From Eutrophocola sp049446715 (GTDB taxonomy: Bacteria > Pseudomonadota > Gammaproteobacteria > Pseudomonadales > Pseudohongiellaceae), in the NCBI GenBank assembly GCA_049446715.1, contig JBMTQX010000010.1, positions 8,440 to 72,439 on the forward strand: a stretch of DNA of 64,000 nucleotides. Direction: 5' to 3'. A model generated the notes under the pieces. It made no database searches. It saw only the letters and a program-made list of their open reading frames with translations, and was not told where the DNA came from. Every line of letters begins with the position of its first letter. Position 1 is the stretch's first letter. Below, one piece after another: positions 1 through 8,588 of the stretch. The translations under genes were made by a program, and so were the position numbers.

Positions 1-1
1 T

Positions 2-706
2 CTGGGCTATGTCCTCGATGCCGTCAGGTTGATCCGCAAGGAGCTGAACGGCAGTGTGCCGCTGATCGGTTTTTCCGGCAGTCCCTGGACAGTGGCGACC
101 TACATGGTGGAAGGCGGCTCCAGCAAGGAGTTCGCCACTATCAAGTCCATGATGATGAATACGCCAACCGTCATGCATGAACTGCTGGAGAAATTGGCGT
201 TGTCAGTCATCGACTACCTCAATGCCCAGATTGATGCGGGCGTGCAGGCCGTGCAGATATTCGATACCTGGGGCGGAGCACTCAGTGCCCATGCCTACAG
301 GGAATTCTCCCTGGCCTACATGAACAAGATCGTGGCAGGCCTGAACCGTGAAAAGGACGGCCAGAAAATACCGGTCATCCTGTTTACCAAGAACGGTGGC
401 CACTGGCTCGAAGCCATCGTGGAAAGCGGCTGCGATTGTATCGGTCTCGACTGGACCCTGCCCATCAACGAGGCGCGTGCGCGGGTCGGGGACAGGGTTT
501 CCCTGCAAGGCAACATGGACCCCGCTGTGCTCTATGGCGATGCCAGTGCCATTCGCCGGGAAGTTGGCCTGATTCTCGAACAGTTTGGTCATGGTAACGG
601 GCACGTCTTCAATCTCGGTCACGGTATACACCAGCACGTGAATCCCGACCATGTCACGGCATTCGTGGATGCCGTGCATGAACTGTCCGCGCAGTATCAC
701 GCCTGA
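2..706 (+). CDS. hemE: Uroporphyrinogen decarboxylase, C-terminal part (5' end outside window)
   Basis: Decarboxylates the four acetate side chains of uroporphyrinogen III to coproporphyrinogen III in cytoplasmic heme synthesis. The open frame runs from the window edge (position 2, reading LGYVLDAVRLIRKE) to TGA at 704-706, so about 234 of the usual ~355 residues are present. Family segments seen are GFSGSPWTVATYMVEGG near the start, the IFDTWGGALS segment, and the C-terminal NLGHGIHQHVNP stretch, which holds the conserved histidine. The TTG at 29 is an internal codon, not the start. folK follows after 8 bases, suggesting co-transcription. Confidence 0.95.
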   Translation: MGYVLDAVRLIRKELNGSVPLIGFSGSPWTVATYMVEGGSSKEFATIKSMMMNTPTVMHELLEKLALSVIDYLNAQIDAGVQAVQIFDTWGGALSAHAYREFSLAYMNKIVAGLNREKDGQKIPVILFTKNGGHWLEAIVESGCDCIGLDWTLPINEARARVGDRVSLQGNMDPAVLYGDASAIRREVGLILEQFGHGNGHVFNLGHGIHQHVNPDHVTAFVDAVHELSAQYHA

Positions 707-714
707 CCGGCGCC

Positions 715-1248
715 ATGACCATGGCGCATATCCCTGAACCTGATCGGTACGCCTTTGTTGCCCTGGGGGCGAACCTGCCGTCCACGATCGGGGACGCCGA
801 GGCCACTATTGACTGGGCTTTTGCCCAACTGAAAGAACTGTCATCCGGCCCGATCCTGCGCTCTTCCCTCTACCGTACCTCGCCCGTCGACAGCCCGGCC
901 GGCACGCCTGACTTTCTCAACGCCATGGCGGGCTTCCTGCCCCTGCCGGATGAGACGCCCCTGTCACTGCTGCACAAACTGCAGGCGCTGGAGAATGCCG
1001 CCGGCCGCACTCGCAGCGGCATCATCAATGAAGCCCGTGTCCTGGACCTGGACCTGATCGTCTTTGGCGCGGTTGAAATGCACTCCAACGAACTGATGCT
1101 GCCGCACCCGCGAGCTGCTGAACGCAAATTTGTGCTGGAGCCCTTGCTGGAAATCACGCATGACAATTTCCTTTTGCCGGGTCAGCATGAGTCCGTGAAG
1201 ACGCTGCTGGGAACATTGCCTGAAACGCAACAGATCGAGAAACACTGA
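715..1248 (+). CDS. folK: 2-amino-4-hydroxy-6-hydroxymethyldihydropteridine pyrophosphokinase (HPPK)
   Basis: Transfers pyrophosphate from ATP to 6-hydroxymethyl-7,8-dihydropterin, a step in folate synthesis. The 177-residue protein has the HPPK pattern: FVALGANLPS near the N-terminus, the SSLYRTSPVDSP segment, and ARVLDLDLIVFG followed by LPHPRAAERKFVLEPL, the signature region for ATP, Mg and pterin binding. Two ATGs are close together (715 and 721) and either could start translation. It lies 8 bases after hemE, an unusual partner since folK often pairs with panB or pcnB. No folP lies beside it. Confidence 0.93.
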   Translation: MTMAHIPEPDRYAFVALGANLPSTIGDAEATIDWAFAQLKELSSGPILRSSLYRTSPVDSPAGTPDFLNAMAGFLPLPDETPLSLLHKLQALENAAGRTRSGIINEARVLDLDLIVFGAVEMHSNELMLPHPRAAERKFVLEPLLEITHDNFLLPGQHESVKTLLGTLPETQQIEKH

Positions 1249-1264
1249 CCGGTAAAACCGGCGC

Positions 1265-1293
1265 AAAAAAAAGCCCCGGGGGTTCCGGGGCTT
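1265..1293 (-). terminator. Intrinsic terminator for the minus-strand MTHFR-type gene
   Basis: A 9-bp GC-rich stem (1271-1279 with 1285-1293) and 5-base loop are followed on the minus strand by eight T (complement of 1265-1272). There is no T-run on the plus side, so it should mainly stop minus-strand transcription arriving from 1453-2361. It also falls just after folK. Confidence 0.8.
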
Positions 1294-1452
1294 ACTTATT
1301 CAGTAACAAGTGACTAGTGAGACCAAAATCATCAGGGAATGATTTAAGGTTTATCTTACGCTTATTCCCGCGCTGTTCTGCGAATCAGCTCACATTGAGG
1401 TCTGGCGGCAGTGACCTGTTTCATACATTGGCAACAGGCCAGCTGTTTTGTC

Positions 1453-2361
1453 TCAGATGTCGAGTTCGCGGGTCAGGTCGAAACCGCCCTTGTCATTCAG
1501 TTCAAATTCACCGTCCATGACCGCATACAGCCATGCAGCAGACTTTTTCATGCCGCCCAGCGGATACAGGTGGCACAGGGTGATGCCGCAATCAGGGTCG
1601 TTGGCCTGGTAGTTGGCCAGGTCGCGGGTGATCTTGTCCGGCATGCGGGTGGTCATCAGCTTGGCGATATTGGCAGCCTGACGGGTCAGTACCCGCATGG
1701 ACGGACCGATACCACAGGCCTTGGCGTGGGCCATCAGGGTCTTGATTGTGGCCAGGCCAGGGATGCCGATATGGATTGGCAGTTCGTTGCCTTCGGCGCG
1801 GATCTTTTTGTCCCATTCGATGATCGGTTCGGCTTCGAAACAGAACTGGGTGGTGATGTACATGTTCATGCCATGTTCCTTGGCATAGGCATTCTTTTCC
1901 AGCAGGGCCTGGGTAACGTCGGCCGGCGGAATGTCAGGTGAGCCTTCCGGGTGACCGGCAACGCCGAGAGTCTTGATGCCGTATTTCTGGAACAGGTCCA
2001 GGCGCAGAATCTCCATGGAGCTGGAGAAATCACCCACCGGGTTGTCGACACCGCCACCGATCAGCAGGGCTTCCTCAACACCGCATTCGTCCTGGAAGAT
2101 CTTCAGGGTGTCTTCGAAGAACTGCTTGTTGGGAATGGAGCGGGCCGCAAAATGCGGCACGGGTCTCATGTCCTCGGCATGAAGGCGCTTGACCGTGGCC
2201 ACGGTGTCCTTGATATCGGAGCCGGGCAGGAAGGTCACGAACACGGTGGTCTTCGGGCGCAGCAGGTCACGAAAGTCTTCGATCTTGCCGGCACCGCCCG
2301 GAGTGACTTCCACAGAAGTGTTTTCCAGGAATTTGAGAATATTTTGTTTATCGTCTGACAT
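1453..2361 (-). CDS. Methylenetetrahydrofolate reductase family protein (non-canonical type)
   Basis: Predicted to interconvert 5,10-methylene- and 5-methyl-tetrahydrofolate with a flavin. At 302 residues it has MetF length and barrel organisation: KTTVFVTFLPG at ~38-48, RPVPHFAARSI at ~66-76, LLIGGGVDNPVGDF at ~99-112, and IHIGIPGLATIKTL. It lacks the FEFFPPKT opening of canonical MetF, starting instead with VEVTPGGAGKIEDF, so it may belong to the divergent branch used in one-carbon catabolism. Start ATG 2361 has AGGG about 9 bases upstream. The minus strand then continues to a terminator at 1265-1293. A link to the O-demethylase at 53374 is possible but unproven, so no gene symbol is given. 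Confidence 0.82.
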   Translation of the reverse strand: MSDDKQNILKFLENTSVEVTPGGAGKIEDFRDLLRPKTTVFVTFLPGSDIKDTVATVKRLHAEDMRPVPHFAARSIPNKQFFEDTLKIFQDECGVEEALLIGGGVDNPVGDFSSSMEILRLDLFQKYGIKTLGVAGHPEGSPDIPPADVTQALLEKNAYAKEHGMNMYITTQFCFEAEPIIEWDKKIRAEGNELPIHIGIPGLATIKTLMAHAKACGIGPSMRVLTRQAANIAKLMTTRMPDKITRDLANYQANDPDCGITLCHLYPLGGMKKSAAWLYAVMDGEFELNDKGGFDLTRELDI

Positions 2362-2463
2362 GGTAATTACCCTGCATCAAGGCCTCTGTTGATTAATGGT
2401 GGGCATGCCTTCCCCGGCGCAAACAGCAGTAATCAGAGGGGTTAAAGTCGGAAGGCGGCTATT

Positions 2464-3741
2464 TTATAGGCTTGACCGAAGATGGGCAAACGCCGTCATA
2501 GCCCCGGTCAACAGCGTCAGGTCGGCCGGGTCGATAACGTAGGGGGGCATGATGTAGACCAGTTTGCCAAAAGGACGAATCCACACGCCCTGGTCCACGA
2601 AAAAGGCCTGGGCCTGCGCCATATCGACCGGTTCCCGCATTTCCAGGACCCCGATGGCGCCCAGCACCCGCACATCAGCAACCGCATCAATATCGCAACA
2701 GGGGGCCAGCTCACGCGCGAGCTGGGCGGCGATATTCGCGACGCTTGCCTGCCAGTCGGTGCTTTCCAGCAAGCCGATGCTGGCATTGGCACAGGCACAG
2801 GCCAGCGGGTTACCCATGAAGGTGGGGCCATGCATGAAGACCCCGCCATCCCGGGAAATGGTGCTGGCCACCGCTTCGGTGCACAGTGTGGCGGCCAGGG
2901 TCATGTAACCGCCCGTCAGGGTCTTGCCCAGGCACATGATGTCCGGTGTGATACCCGCATGATTGCAGGCGAACCAGGCGCCGGTGCGGCCAAAGCCGGT
3001 GGCGATTTCATCAGCGATCAGCAACACGCCATGGTCGTGACAGAGTTGCCTAACCTTTGCTAGGTAATCCGCGGAATAAAAGTACATGCGCCCTGCACCC
3101 TGGACGATGGGCTCCAGAATGACGGCGGCAATCTCCCGGTGGTGCGCTGCCAGCAGCTGCTGCATGCTGTGCAGATCGTCATCAATGGCAGCGCCGCCGA
3201 AACGGCATTGCGGGGCAGCGGCAAAATACTGCTGCGCCAGGGCACCGGCAAAACGGTCATGCATGCCGGTGACCGGATCGCACACACTCATGGCGGCAAA
3301 AGTGTCGCCATGGTAGCCGTTGCGGATGGCCAGGAATTTGTGGCGCCCGGTTTCGCCGCGGGCCAGCCAGTACTGCACCGCCATTTTCATAGCGACTTCC
3401 ACGGCGACCGAACCGCTGTCGCTGAGAAAGACTTTTTCCAGTCCTACCGGGGCATGCCGGACCAGCTTGCGGCCCAGTTCCGTGGCCGGGCCATGGGTAA
3501 TGCCGCCAAACATGACATGGGCCATCTCATCCAGCTGGGTTTTGACGGCGGCATTCATGACCGGGTTGTTATAGCCGTGCAGAACGCTCCACCACGACGC
3601 CATGCCGTCAACGAGTGAGCGGCCGTCTGCCAGCGTCAGACGCACACCTTCGGCCCGCACGACAGGATAGACGGGCAGGGGGTTGTCCATGGAGGTATAG
3701 GGATGCCAGAGATGCTGGCGGTCGAAGTCGAGATCAATCAT
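2464..3741 (-). CDS. bioA: Adenosylmethionine-8-amino-7-oxononanoate aminotransferase
   Basis: PLP enzyme that aminates KAPA to DAPA in biotin synthesis, using S-adenosylmethionine as amino donor. The 425-residue protein opens with DRQHLWHPYTSMDNPLPV, diagnostic of BioA. The class-III aminotransferase site is intact: LIADEIATGFGRTG at ~241-254 and the PLP lysine (about K273) in CLGKTLTGGYM. It is separated from bioBFCD by comF and transcribed away from them. The gap to the next minus-strand gene (2362-2463) holds an imperfect hairpin with CCTCTG/CAGAGG arms but no recognised regulator. Confidence 0.96.
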   Translation of the reverse strand: MIDLDFDRQHLWHPYTSMDNPLPVYPVVRAEGVRLTLADGRSLVDGMASWWSVLHGYNNPVMNAAVKTQLDEMAHVMFGGITHGPATELGRKLVRHAPVGLEKVFLSDSGSVAVEVAMKMAVQYWLARGETGRHKFLAIRNGYHGDTFAAMSVCDPVTGMHDRFAGALAQQYFAAAPQCRFGGAAIDDDLHSMQQLLAAHHREIAAVILEPIVQGAGRMYFYSADYLAKVRQLCHDHGVLLIADEIATGFGRTGAWFACNHAGITPDIMCLGKTLTGGYMTLAATLCTEAVASTISRDGGVFMHGPTFMGNPLACACANASIGLLESTDWQASVANIAAQLARELAPCCDIDAVADVRVLGAIGVLEMREPVDMAQAQAFFVDQGVWIRPFGKLVYIMPPYVIDPADLTLLTGAMTAFAHLRSSL

Positions 3742-3773
3742 GCGGGCATTCTAGCGGAAGCGGCTCTCCAGGC

Positions 3774-3809
3774 GTAGGCAAACGACCCGGCGGGTCTATG
3801 CCGGCCTAC
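3774..3809 (-). repeat. Dispersed palindrome, family A copy 1 (overlaps comF stop)
   Basis: A 36-bp imperfect palindrome which on the minus strand begins GTAGGCCGGCATAGACC and ends GGTCGTTTGCCTAC. It matches the repeats at 16821, 29588, 29726, 41178, 41225 and 62461. The TAG at its edge (complement of 3806-3808) is the comF stop codon. Confidence 0.8.
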
Positions 3810-4552
3810 AGTATTGTTCTGGCCAGCGCCCATACCTGGACGTCCCCGGCACCGGCCCGGCGCAGGGTGCGGGCCATGGCGGCCACGGTGCTGCCGGTTG
3901 TGACCACGTCATCAATGATGGCGACCCGGGCTTCCTGCGGCAGATGGGCGCCGGGATTGATCCGGAACGCGCCCCTCAAGTTGCGCCGGCGTGCTGCTGC
4001 GGACAGGCCGGTTTGCTGTGATGTGGCCTTGTGGCGCAAGACCAGGTCGGCCCAGACCGGGATAGCGAGCTGCCGGGACAGCCAGCGCGCGATCATCAGC
4101 GACTGGTTAAAACCGCGCTGGCGCAGACGTTGGCGGTGCAGCGGCACCGGCACCAGCAACTCAGGCAGCATGTGATGCCCGGTTCGGGCACCCAGGTGTT
4201 GCCCCAGCAAGTCGGTCAGTACCCGGCCGTTGACCGCATGCCCGTAGTATTTGAACCCGGCAATCATGCCCGTCACCGGGGGCTGATACGCCAGCGCGGC
4301 ATGGAGGCTGTGCCAGGCCGGCGGCATGGCCAGGCACGAACCACATGGACTATTGGCCGGCATGCCGGCGGGCAAAGGCAGGGCGCAGCCAGGGCAGGGA
4401 TGCACCAGGCGCGGCAGCGTGTGGCGGCAATCCAGGCAAAGGTCCTGCTGCGTATTCCCGGAACCACGGCAAAGCACGCAGACGGGTGGCAACCACCAGA
4501 ACTGTATAAATTGTAACCATTGGTAAACTGCTTCTGGGATTCTGGTTGACAT
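3806..4552 (-). CDS. comF: ComF family phosphoribosyltransferase-like protein
   Basis: ComF-type protein of 248 residues, a family linked to DNA uptake and also kept in non-competent proteobacteria. The N-terminal zinc ribbon region has four CxxC pairs (CVLC, CLDC, CPGC, CGSC). The C-terminal half is a type-I phosphoribosyltransferase domain with the PRPP loop VAIIDDVVTTGSTVAAM. The ATG at 4552 lies inside the probable BirA operator for the divergent bioB operon, so biotin repressor could affect both genes. The stop codon comes from the family A palindrome. The comF-bioB junction is common in pseudomonad-type genomes. Confidence 0.9.
   Translation of the reverse strand: MSTRIPEAVYQWLQFIQFWWLPPVCVLCRGSGNTQQDLCLDCRHTLPRLVHPCPGCALPLPAGMPANSPCGSCLAMPPAWHSLHAALAYQPPVTGMIAGFKYYGHAVNGRVLTDLLGQHLGARTGHHMLPELLVPVPLHRQRLRQRGFNQSLMIARWLSRQLAIPVWADLVLRHKATSQQTGLSAAARRRNLRGAFRINPGAHLPQEARVAIIDDVVTTGSTVAAMARTLRRAGAGDVQVWALARTIL
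4521..4552 (+). promoter_or_regulatory. Probable BirA operator for the biotin operon
   Basis: Half-sites TGGTAAACT (4521-4529) and GGTTGACAT (4544-4552) are separated by 14 bases. Each matches the known proteobacterial BirA half-site (TTGTAAACC and GGTTTACAA, spacer 14-15) at 7 of 9 positions. A TTGACA hexamer lies within the right half (4546-4551), but I see no good -10 element at 17 bases. The site sits directly upstream of bioB and covers the comF start codon. Biotin-dependent repression is inference from site and context. Confidence 0.68.
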
Positions 4553-4697
4553 GATAAACTGCGCGCTGACCTGTTCAGCTCCCAGTCTAGTCGCGATCGG
4601 GATGGCTGCCAGATCACCCGTTTACTGTTTTTAACCATGGCTGTTTCACCATCTGGATGAATCACTGTTGCCTTTACAGCTGCCCAGGAAAACCCGT

Positions 4698-5729
4698 ATG
4701 ACAGATTCTCTTCGCCACGACTGGTCCTTCGAGGAAGTGCAGTCACTTTACGCCCTGCCGTTCAACGACCTGCTGTTCCGTGCCCACAGCGTGCACCGGG
4801 AAAATTTCGACCCCAATGCGGTTCAGGTCAGCACACTGCTTTCCATCAAGACCGGGGCCTGTCCGGAAGACTGCAAATACTGTTCGCAAAGTGGCCACTA
4901 CAACACCGAACTGGAACGGGAAAAACTGCTGGCCGTGGAAAAGGTGCTGGAAGAGGCACGCAAGGCCAAGGCCAATGGCGCTTCACGTTTCTGCATGGGC
5001 GCGGCCTGGAAGCATCCGTCTGCCAAGGACTTTCCACACGTGCTGGACATGGTGAAAGGGGTGCGTGCCCTAGGCATGGAAACCTGCATGACGCTGGGTG
5101 CCCTGAGCAAGGAGCAGAGCGAGGCCCTGGCTGAAGCCGGACTGGATTACTACAACCACAACATCGACACCTCGCGTGATTACTACAAGACCATTATCAG
5201 CACGCGCACCTTTGAAGGCCGCCTGGATACGCTCGCCAATGTCCGAGATGCCGGCATCAAGGTCTGTTCAGGCGGTATTGTTGGCATGGGCGAAAGCGAC
5301 AATGACCGTATCGAGTTCCTGCGGGAACTGGCCAACCTGCCCGTGCATCCCGACAGTGTGCCGATCAACAACCTGGTCAAGATCAAGGGTACGCCCCTGG
5401 AGGATGCCGAGGACATCGATCCCTTTGATTTCATCCGCATGATCGCCGTGGCGCGCATCCTGATGCCAAAGTCGCATGTCAGGCTGTCAGCCGGTCGCGA
5501 GCAGATGAACGACCAGATGCAGGCGATGTGTTTTTTTGCCGGTGCCAACTCGATTTTCTATGGCGAAAAACTGCTGACCACCTCCAACCCGCTGGAAAAT
5601 GACGATATGCAGTTGTTCGCCAAACTGGGCATTCACCCGATGGAAATCGAGGTGCACACAGATGGTGAGCTGCTCATGGACCCGCCACGTCCTGCCGCCT
5701 CTGTCTACTACGATGCCATGAACGGGTGA
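4698..5729 (+). CDS. bioB: Biotin synthase
   Basis: Radical-SAM enzyme that inserts sulfur into dethiobiotin. The start is ATG 4698 (MTDSLRHDWS) with AGGAAA just upstream; an earlier in-frame TTG at 4668 lacks support. The 343-residue protein has the radical-SAM cysteines CPEDCKYC (C55, C59, C62), the RFCMGAAWK segment with a cysteine for the second iron-sulfur cluster, the YYNHNIDTS motif and RLSAGR near the C-terminus. It is the first gene of bioB-bioF-bioC-bioD and is presumably under the operator at 4521. Confidence 0.97.
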   Translation: MTDSLRHDWSFEEVQSLYALPFNDLLFRAHSVHRENFDPNAVQVSTLLSIKTGACPEDCKYCSQSGHYNTELEREKLLAVEKVLEEARKAKANGASRFCMGAAWKHPSAKDFPHVLDMVKGVRALGMETCMTLGALSKEQSEALAEAGLDYYNHNIDTSRDYYKTIISTRTFEGRLDTLANVRDAGIKVCSGGIVGMGESDNDRIEFLRELANLPVHPDSVPINNLVKIKGTPLEDAEDIDPFDFIRMIAVARILMPKSHVRLSAGREQMNDQMQAMCFFAGANSIFYGEKLLTTSNPLENDDMQLFAKLGIHPMEIEVHTDGELLMDPPRPAASVYYDAMNG

Positions 5730-5751
5730 CGTTGCCACTGTCCTCCCCGTT

Positions 5752-6957
5752 GTGAACAGCTTTCGCCAGTCATTGCGCGCTGCACTCGATGAACGGCAGC
5801 AGGCTTCCCTGCTGCGTCGCCGCCGCACCCTGCACTCACCACAGGGCAGCGAAATCATTCTCGATGGCGAACACGTCACCAGTTTCTGCAGCAATGACTA
5901 CCTCGGCCTGGCAGGCCATCCGGATGTGATCCAGGCCTTTCATGATGGCCTGGAACAGTTTGGCGCCGGCAGCGGGGCCTCACACCTGGTCTGTGGTCAT
6001 GCCGCGCCGCACCAGGCCCTGGAAGAGGAACTGGCCGCCTTTACCGGACGCAGTCGCGCGCTGGTGTTTTCCAGCGGTTTCATGGCCAATGTTGGTGTGA
6101 TCACCACGTTGCTCGGCAAGGGCGACGCCGTGTTCGAGGATCGCCTTAACCATGCCTCACTGCTTGATGGCGGCCTGTTCAGTGGCGCGGCCTTCAAGCG
6201 TTATCCGCATCTGGATGCAGAAGCGCTGGCATCCCTGCTGGAGAAAACCACCGGAAAACGCCGACTGGTCGTCACCGATGGCGTGTTCAGCATGGATGGT
6301 GACATGGCCAAACTGCCTGAGCTGATCGATGTCTCGGCAGCTGCCGATGCCCTGCTCATGGTCGATGATGCGCACGGCTTCGGCGTACTCGGGCAACAGG
6401 GCGGTGGCACCGTCGCTCACTGGCAGGAGCAGGGCTGCACGATCGATGAAGACAACCTGCCGGTACTGGTTGGTACGTTCGGCAAGGCCTTTGGTGGCAG
6501 CGGCGCTTTTGTTGCCGGCAGTACCGAGTTGATCGACACCCTGATCCAGTTCTGCCGTCCCTACATCTATACCACCGCCATGCCGCCGGCCCAGGCTGAA
6601 GCCTTGCGCATGAGTCTCAAGCTGGTAATCAAGGACAAATGGCGAAGGCAGTACCTGGGCCAGCTGATCACCCGCTTCCGGCAGCACTGTGAAGAACTGG
6701 GCCTGTCGTTGCTGCCGTCCATGACGCCAATTCAGGCCGTCGTGCTGGGCGATGTCGAGCTCACGTTACAGGCCTGTGACCTGCTGCTGTCTGAAGGCCT
6801 GTATGTATCCGCGATTCGCCCGCCCACGGTGCCGGCTGGTACCGCGCGCCTGCGCGTGACCTTCAGCGCCATTCATACCGAAGGCCAGTTCGACAAACTG
6901 CTGGTGGGTATGGCCAGGGTTGCTCACCTGGTGGCCAGCCGTGGAGACAGGACATGA
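5752..6957 (+). CDS. bioF: 8-amino-7-oxononanoate synthase
   Basis: PLP enzyme condensing pimeloyl-ACP with L-alanine to give KAPA. The 401-residue protein starts at GTG 5752, 22 bases after bioB. Family motifs are FCSNDYLGL (~45-53), GSGASHLVCGH (~73-83), LMVDDAHGFGVLG (~202-214) and the PLP lysine (about K245) in VGTFGKAFGGSG. Its last bases overlap the bioC start (ATGA), indicating coupled translation. In Pseudomonas a bioH usually lies between bioF and bioC. It is absent here, so another esterase must release pimeloyl-ACP. Confidence 0.96.
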   Translation: MNSFRQSLRAALDERQQASLLRRRRTLHSPQGSEIILDGEHVTSFCSNDYLGLAGHPDVIQAFHDGLEQFGAGSGASHLVCGHAAPHQALEEELAAFTGRSRALVFSSGFMANVGVITTLLGKGDAVFEDRLNHASLLDGGLFSGAAFKRYPHLDAEALASLLEKTTGKRRLVVTDGVFSMDGDMAKLPELIDVSAAADALLMVDDAHGFGVLGQQGGGTVAHWQEQGCTIDEDNLPVLVGTFGKAFGGSGAFVAGSTELIDTLIQFCRPYIYTTAMPPAQAEALRMSLKLVIKDKWRRQYLGQLITRFRQHCEELGLSLLPSMTPIQAVVLGDVELTLQACDLLLSEGLYVSAIRPPTVPAGTARLRVTFSAIHTEGQFDKLLVGMARVAHLVASRGDRT

Positions 6958-7748
6958 CTGTTTGCCAGCCCTTGCCAGAGCTGGCCCGGGTGGCGCGCTC
7001 ATTCGGCCGCGCCGCGCAACAATACGACCAGCATGCGCGTCTGCAACGGGATGTGGCGGATCGGCTGATTGCCGCAGTGGATGTGGAACACGTGCAATGC
7101 ATTCTCGATGCCGGCAGTGGTACGGGTTATTGCGCGCGCCAGCTGGCATCACGTCATCCCGAAGCAACCCTGATCAACCTGGACATTGCCGAACCCATGC
7201 TTGCTTATGCACGACAGAGGTCTGCGCCTGCTTGCCAGGCATGGGTGTGCAGCGATGCGCAGGCCATGCCGTTCCGGGACAACAGTTTTGATCTGGCGGT
7301 ATCCAGCCTGACCATCCAGTGGTGTCCGGATCTGGCAACCTTCTTTGCCGAACTGCATCGGGTGCTGTTACCGGGCGGGCGGGCCTGGATCAGCACGCTG
7401 GCCCTCAACACCCTGCAGGAACTGCGGGCAAGCTGGGCCGCCGTAGATGGCCATGTGCATGTGAACCGCTTTTTGCCACTGGATGTCATTCGGGCCGCGG
7501 TAGAGTCTGCGCCTTTTACCCGTATTGATGTGCATAACACGGCGGTTTGTTATTACTACGAGTCGCTGTCTGCGCTGACCACTGAACTGAAAGGAATCGG
7601 TGCCAGCAACCGTAACCCCCAACAACCGACAGGTCTGACCGGCAAACAGAAACTGCAACAGCTCAGGACCGCTTTCGAGCGCGGCCGGATTGCCGGCAAG
7701 GGCATTCCTGTCACCTATGATCTCGTGACCATTGCCGTGGAGAAGTAA
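6954..7748 (+). CDS. bioC: Malonyl-ACP O-methyltransferase
   Basis: SAM-dependent methyltransferase that caps malonyl-ACP so that fatty-acid synthesis can build the pimeloyl moiety of biotin. The 264-residue protein has N-terminal RSFGRAAQQYDQHARLQ, typical of BioC, and SAM motif I (ILDAGSGTGYC) at residues 50-60. An LPGGRAWISTL segment follows. The ATG overlaps the bioF stop by four bases and bioD begins 6 bases after its stop. Confidence 0.93.
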   Translation: MTVCQPLPELARVARSFGRAAQQYDQHARLQRDVADRLIAAVDVEHVQCILDAGSGTGYCARQLASRHPEATLINLDIAEPMLAYARQRSAPACQAWVCSDAQAMPFRDNSFDLAVSSLTIQWCPDLATFFAELHRVLLPGGRAWISTLALNTLQELRASWAAVDGHVHVNRFLPLDVIRAAVESAPFTRIDVHNTAVCYYYESLSALTTELKGIGASNRNPQQPTGLTGKQKLQQLRTAFERGRIAGKGIPVTYDLVTIAVEK

Positions 7749-7754
7749 CCTGTT

Positions 7755-8438
7755 ATGGCCGCCACGTTTTTTATTACCGGTACCGATACTGATGCAGGCA
7801 AAACCCACGTGGCGGGAGCCTTGCTGGCTGCAGCAAAAGCCCGGGGTCTGACAACGGCGGCCCTGAAGCCGGTTGCGGCAGGTACCGTGGCCACACCCGA
7901 AGGCATGTGCAATGAAGACGTCATGGCGCTGGCGGCACAGTGCACGGAAGAGCTTGCGCTGGCTGAAATCAATCCGGTGTGTTTCGATGAACCGATAGCG
8001 CCCCATATTGCTGCCGTCAATGTAGGCGTGGACCTGGCTGCCGCCACCCTCGCAGAACAGTGCCAACAGGTGCTGGCGCGCAAGGCTGACCTGACTGTCG
8101 TGGAAGGGGCAGGGGGCTGGAAGGTGCCTTTGAATGCGCAGGAAACCCTGGCTGACCTGGTCAGGCTGCTCGATATACCGGTCATCCTGGTGGTGGGCAT
8201 GAAACTGGGCTGCCTCAATCATGCCCTGCTGACAGCGCAGGCGATCGCAGCCGATGGCCTGCCCCTGGCCGGTTGGGTAGCCAATCGTATTGATCCCGCA
8301 ATGGCCCGCTACCAGGAAAACCGAGAGACCCTGGAACAGCTACTGCCAGCGCCGTTGCTGGCCGAGATGCCGCGCCTGCTGCCGGGTGATTCCGGTGCAC
8401 AATACTGGAATCTGGACAGGTTGCTGACGAAAGGTTGA
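7755..8438 (+). CDS. bioD: Dethiobiotin synthetase
   Basis: ATP-dependent carboxylase closing the ureido ring of DAPA to give dethiobiotin. The 227-residue protein opens with FFITGTDTDAGKTHVAGALL, containing the P-loop GTDTDAGKT. VEGAGGWKVPL and the GWVANRID segment are also typical. It is the last gene of bioBFCD. No clear terminator is visible before the trhO promoter. Confidence 0.96.
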   Translation: MAATFFITGTDTDAGKTHVAGALLAAAKARGLTTAALKPVAAGTVATPEGMCNEDVMALAAQCTEELALAEINPVCFDEPIAPHIAAVNVGVDLAAATLAEQCQQVLARKADLTVVEGAGGWKVPLNAQETLADLVRLLDIPVILVVGMKLGCLNHALLTAQAIAADGLPLAGWVANRIDPAMARYQENRETLEQLLPAPLLAEMPRLLPGDSGAQYWNLDRLLTKG

Positions 8439-8505
8439 TCCTTGTCCCATAGCCCCCAATGATGCTGCACGGCATCTGAACGCTGCCCGTCAACATGACC
8501 CGGCA

Positions 8506-8535
8506 TGGACGCTTTGCCGCGCAAGCCGGTATAAT
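8506..8535 (+). promoter_or_regulatory. Probable sigma-70 promoter of trhO
   Basis: TGGACG at 8506-8511, an 18-base spacer and a perfect TATAAT at 8530-8535, about 54 bases upstream of the trhO ATG. The -35 box matches 4 of 6 positions. Confidence 0.5.
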
Positions 8536-8588
8536 CGCCCCCGCATTTTGCTCCGGATTTACGCTCCGAACCGCAGAAGGAACATCTC

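Noticed and set aside
2362..2463. SAH or SAM riboswitch before the MTHFR-type gene
   Set aside because: A weak hairpin is present but the conserved SAH/SAM aptamer bases were not found.
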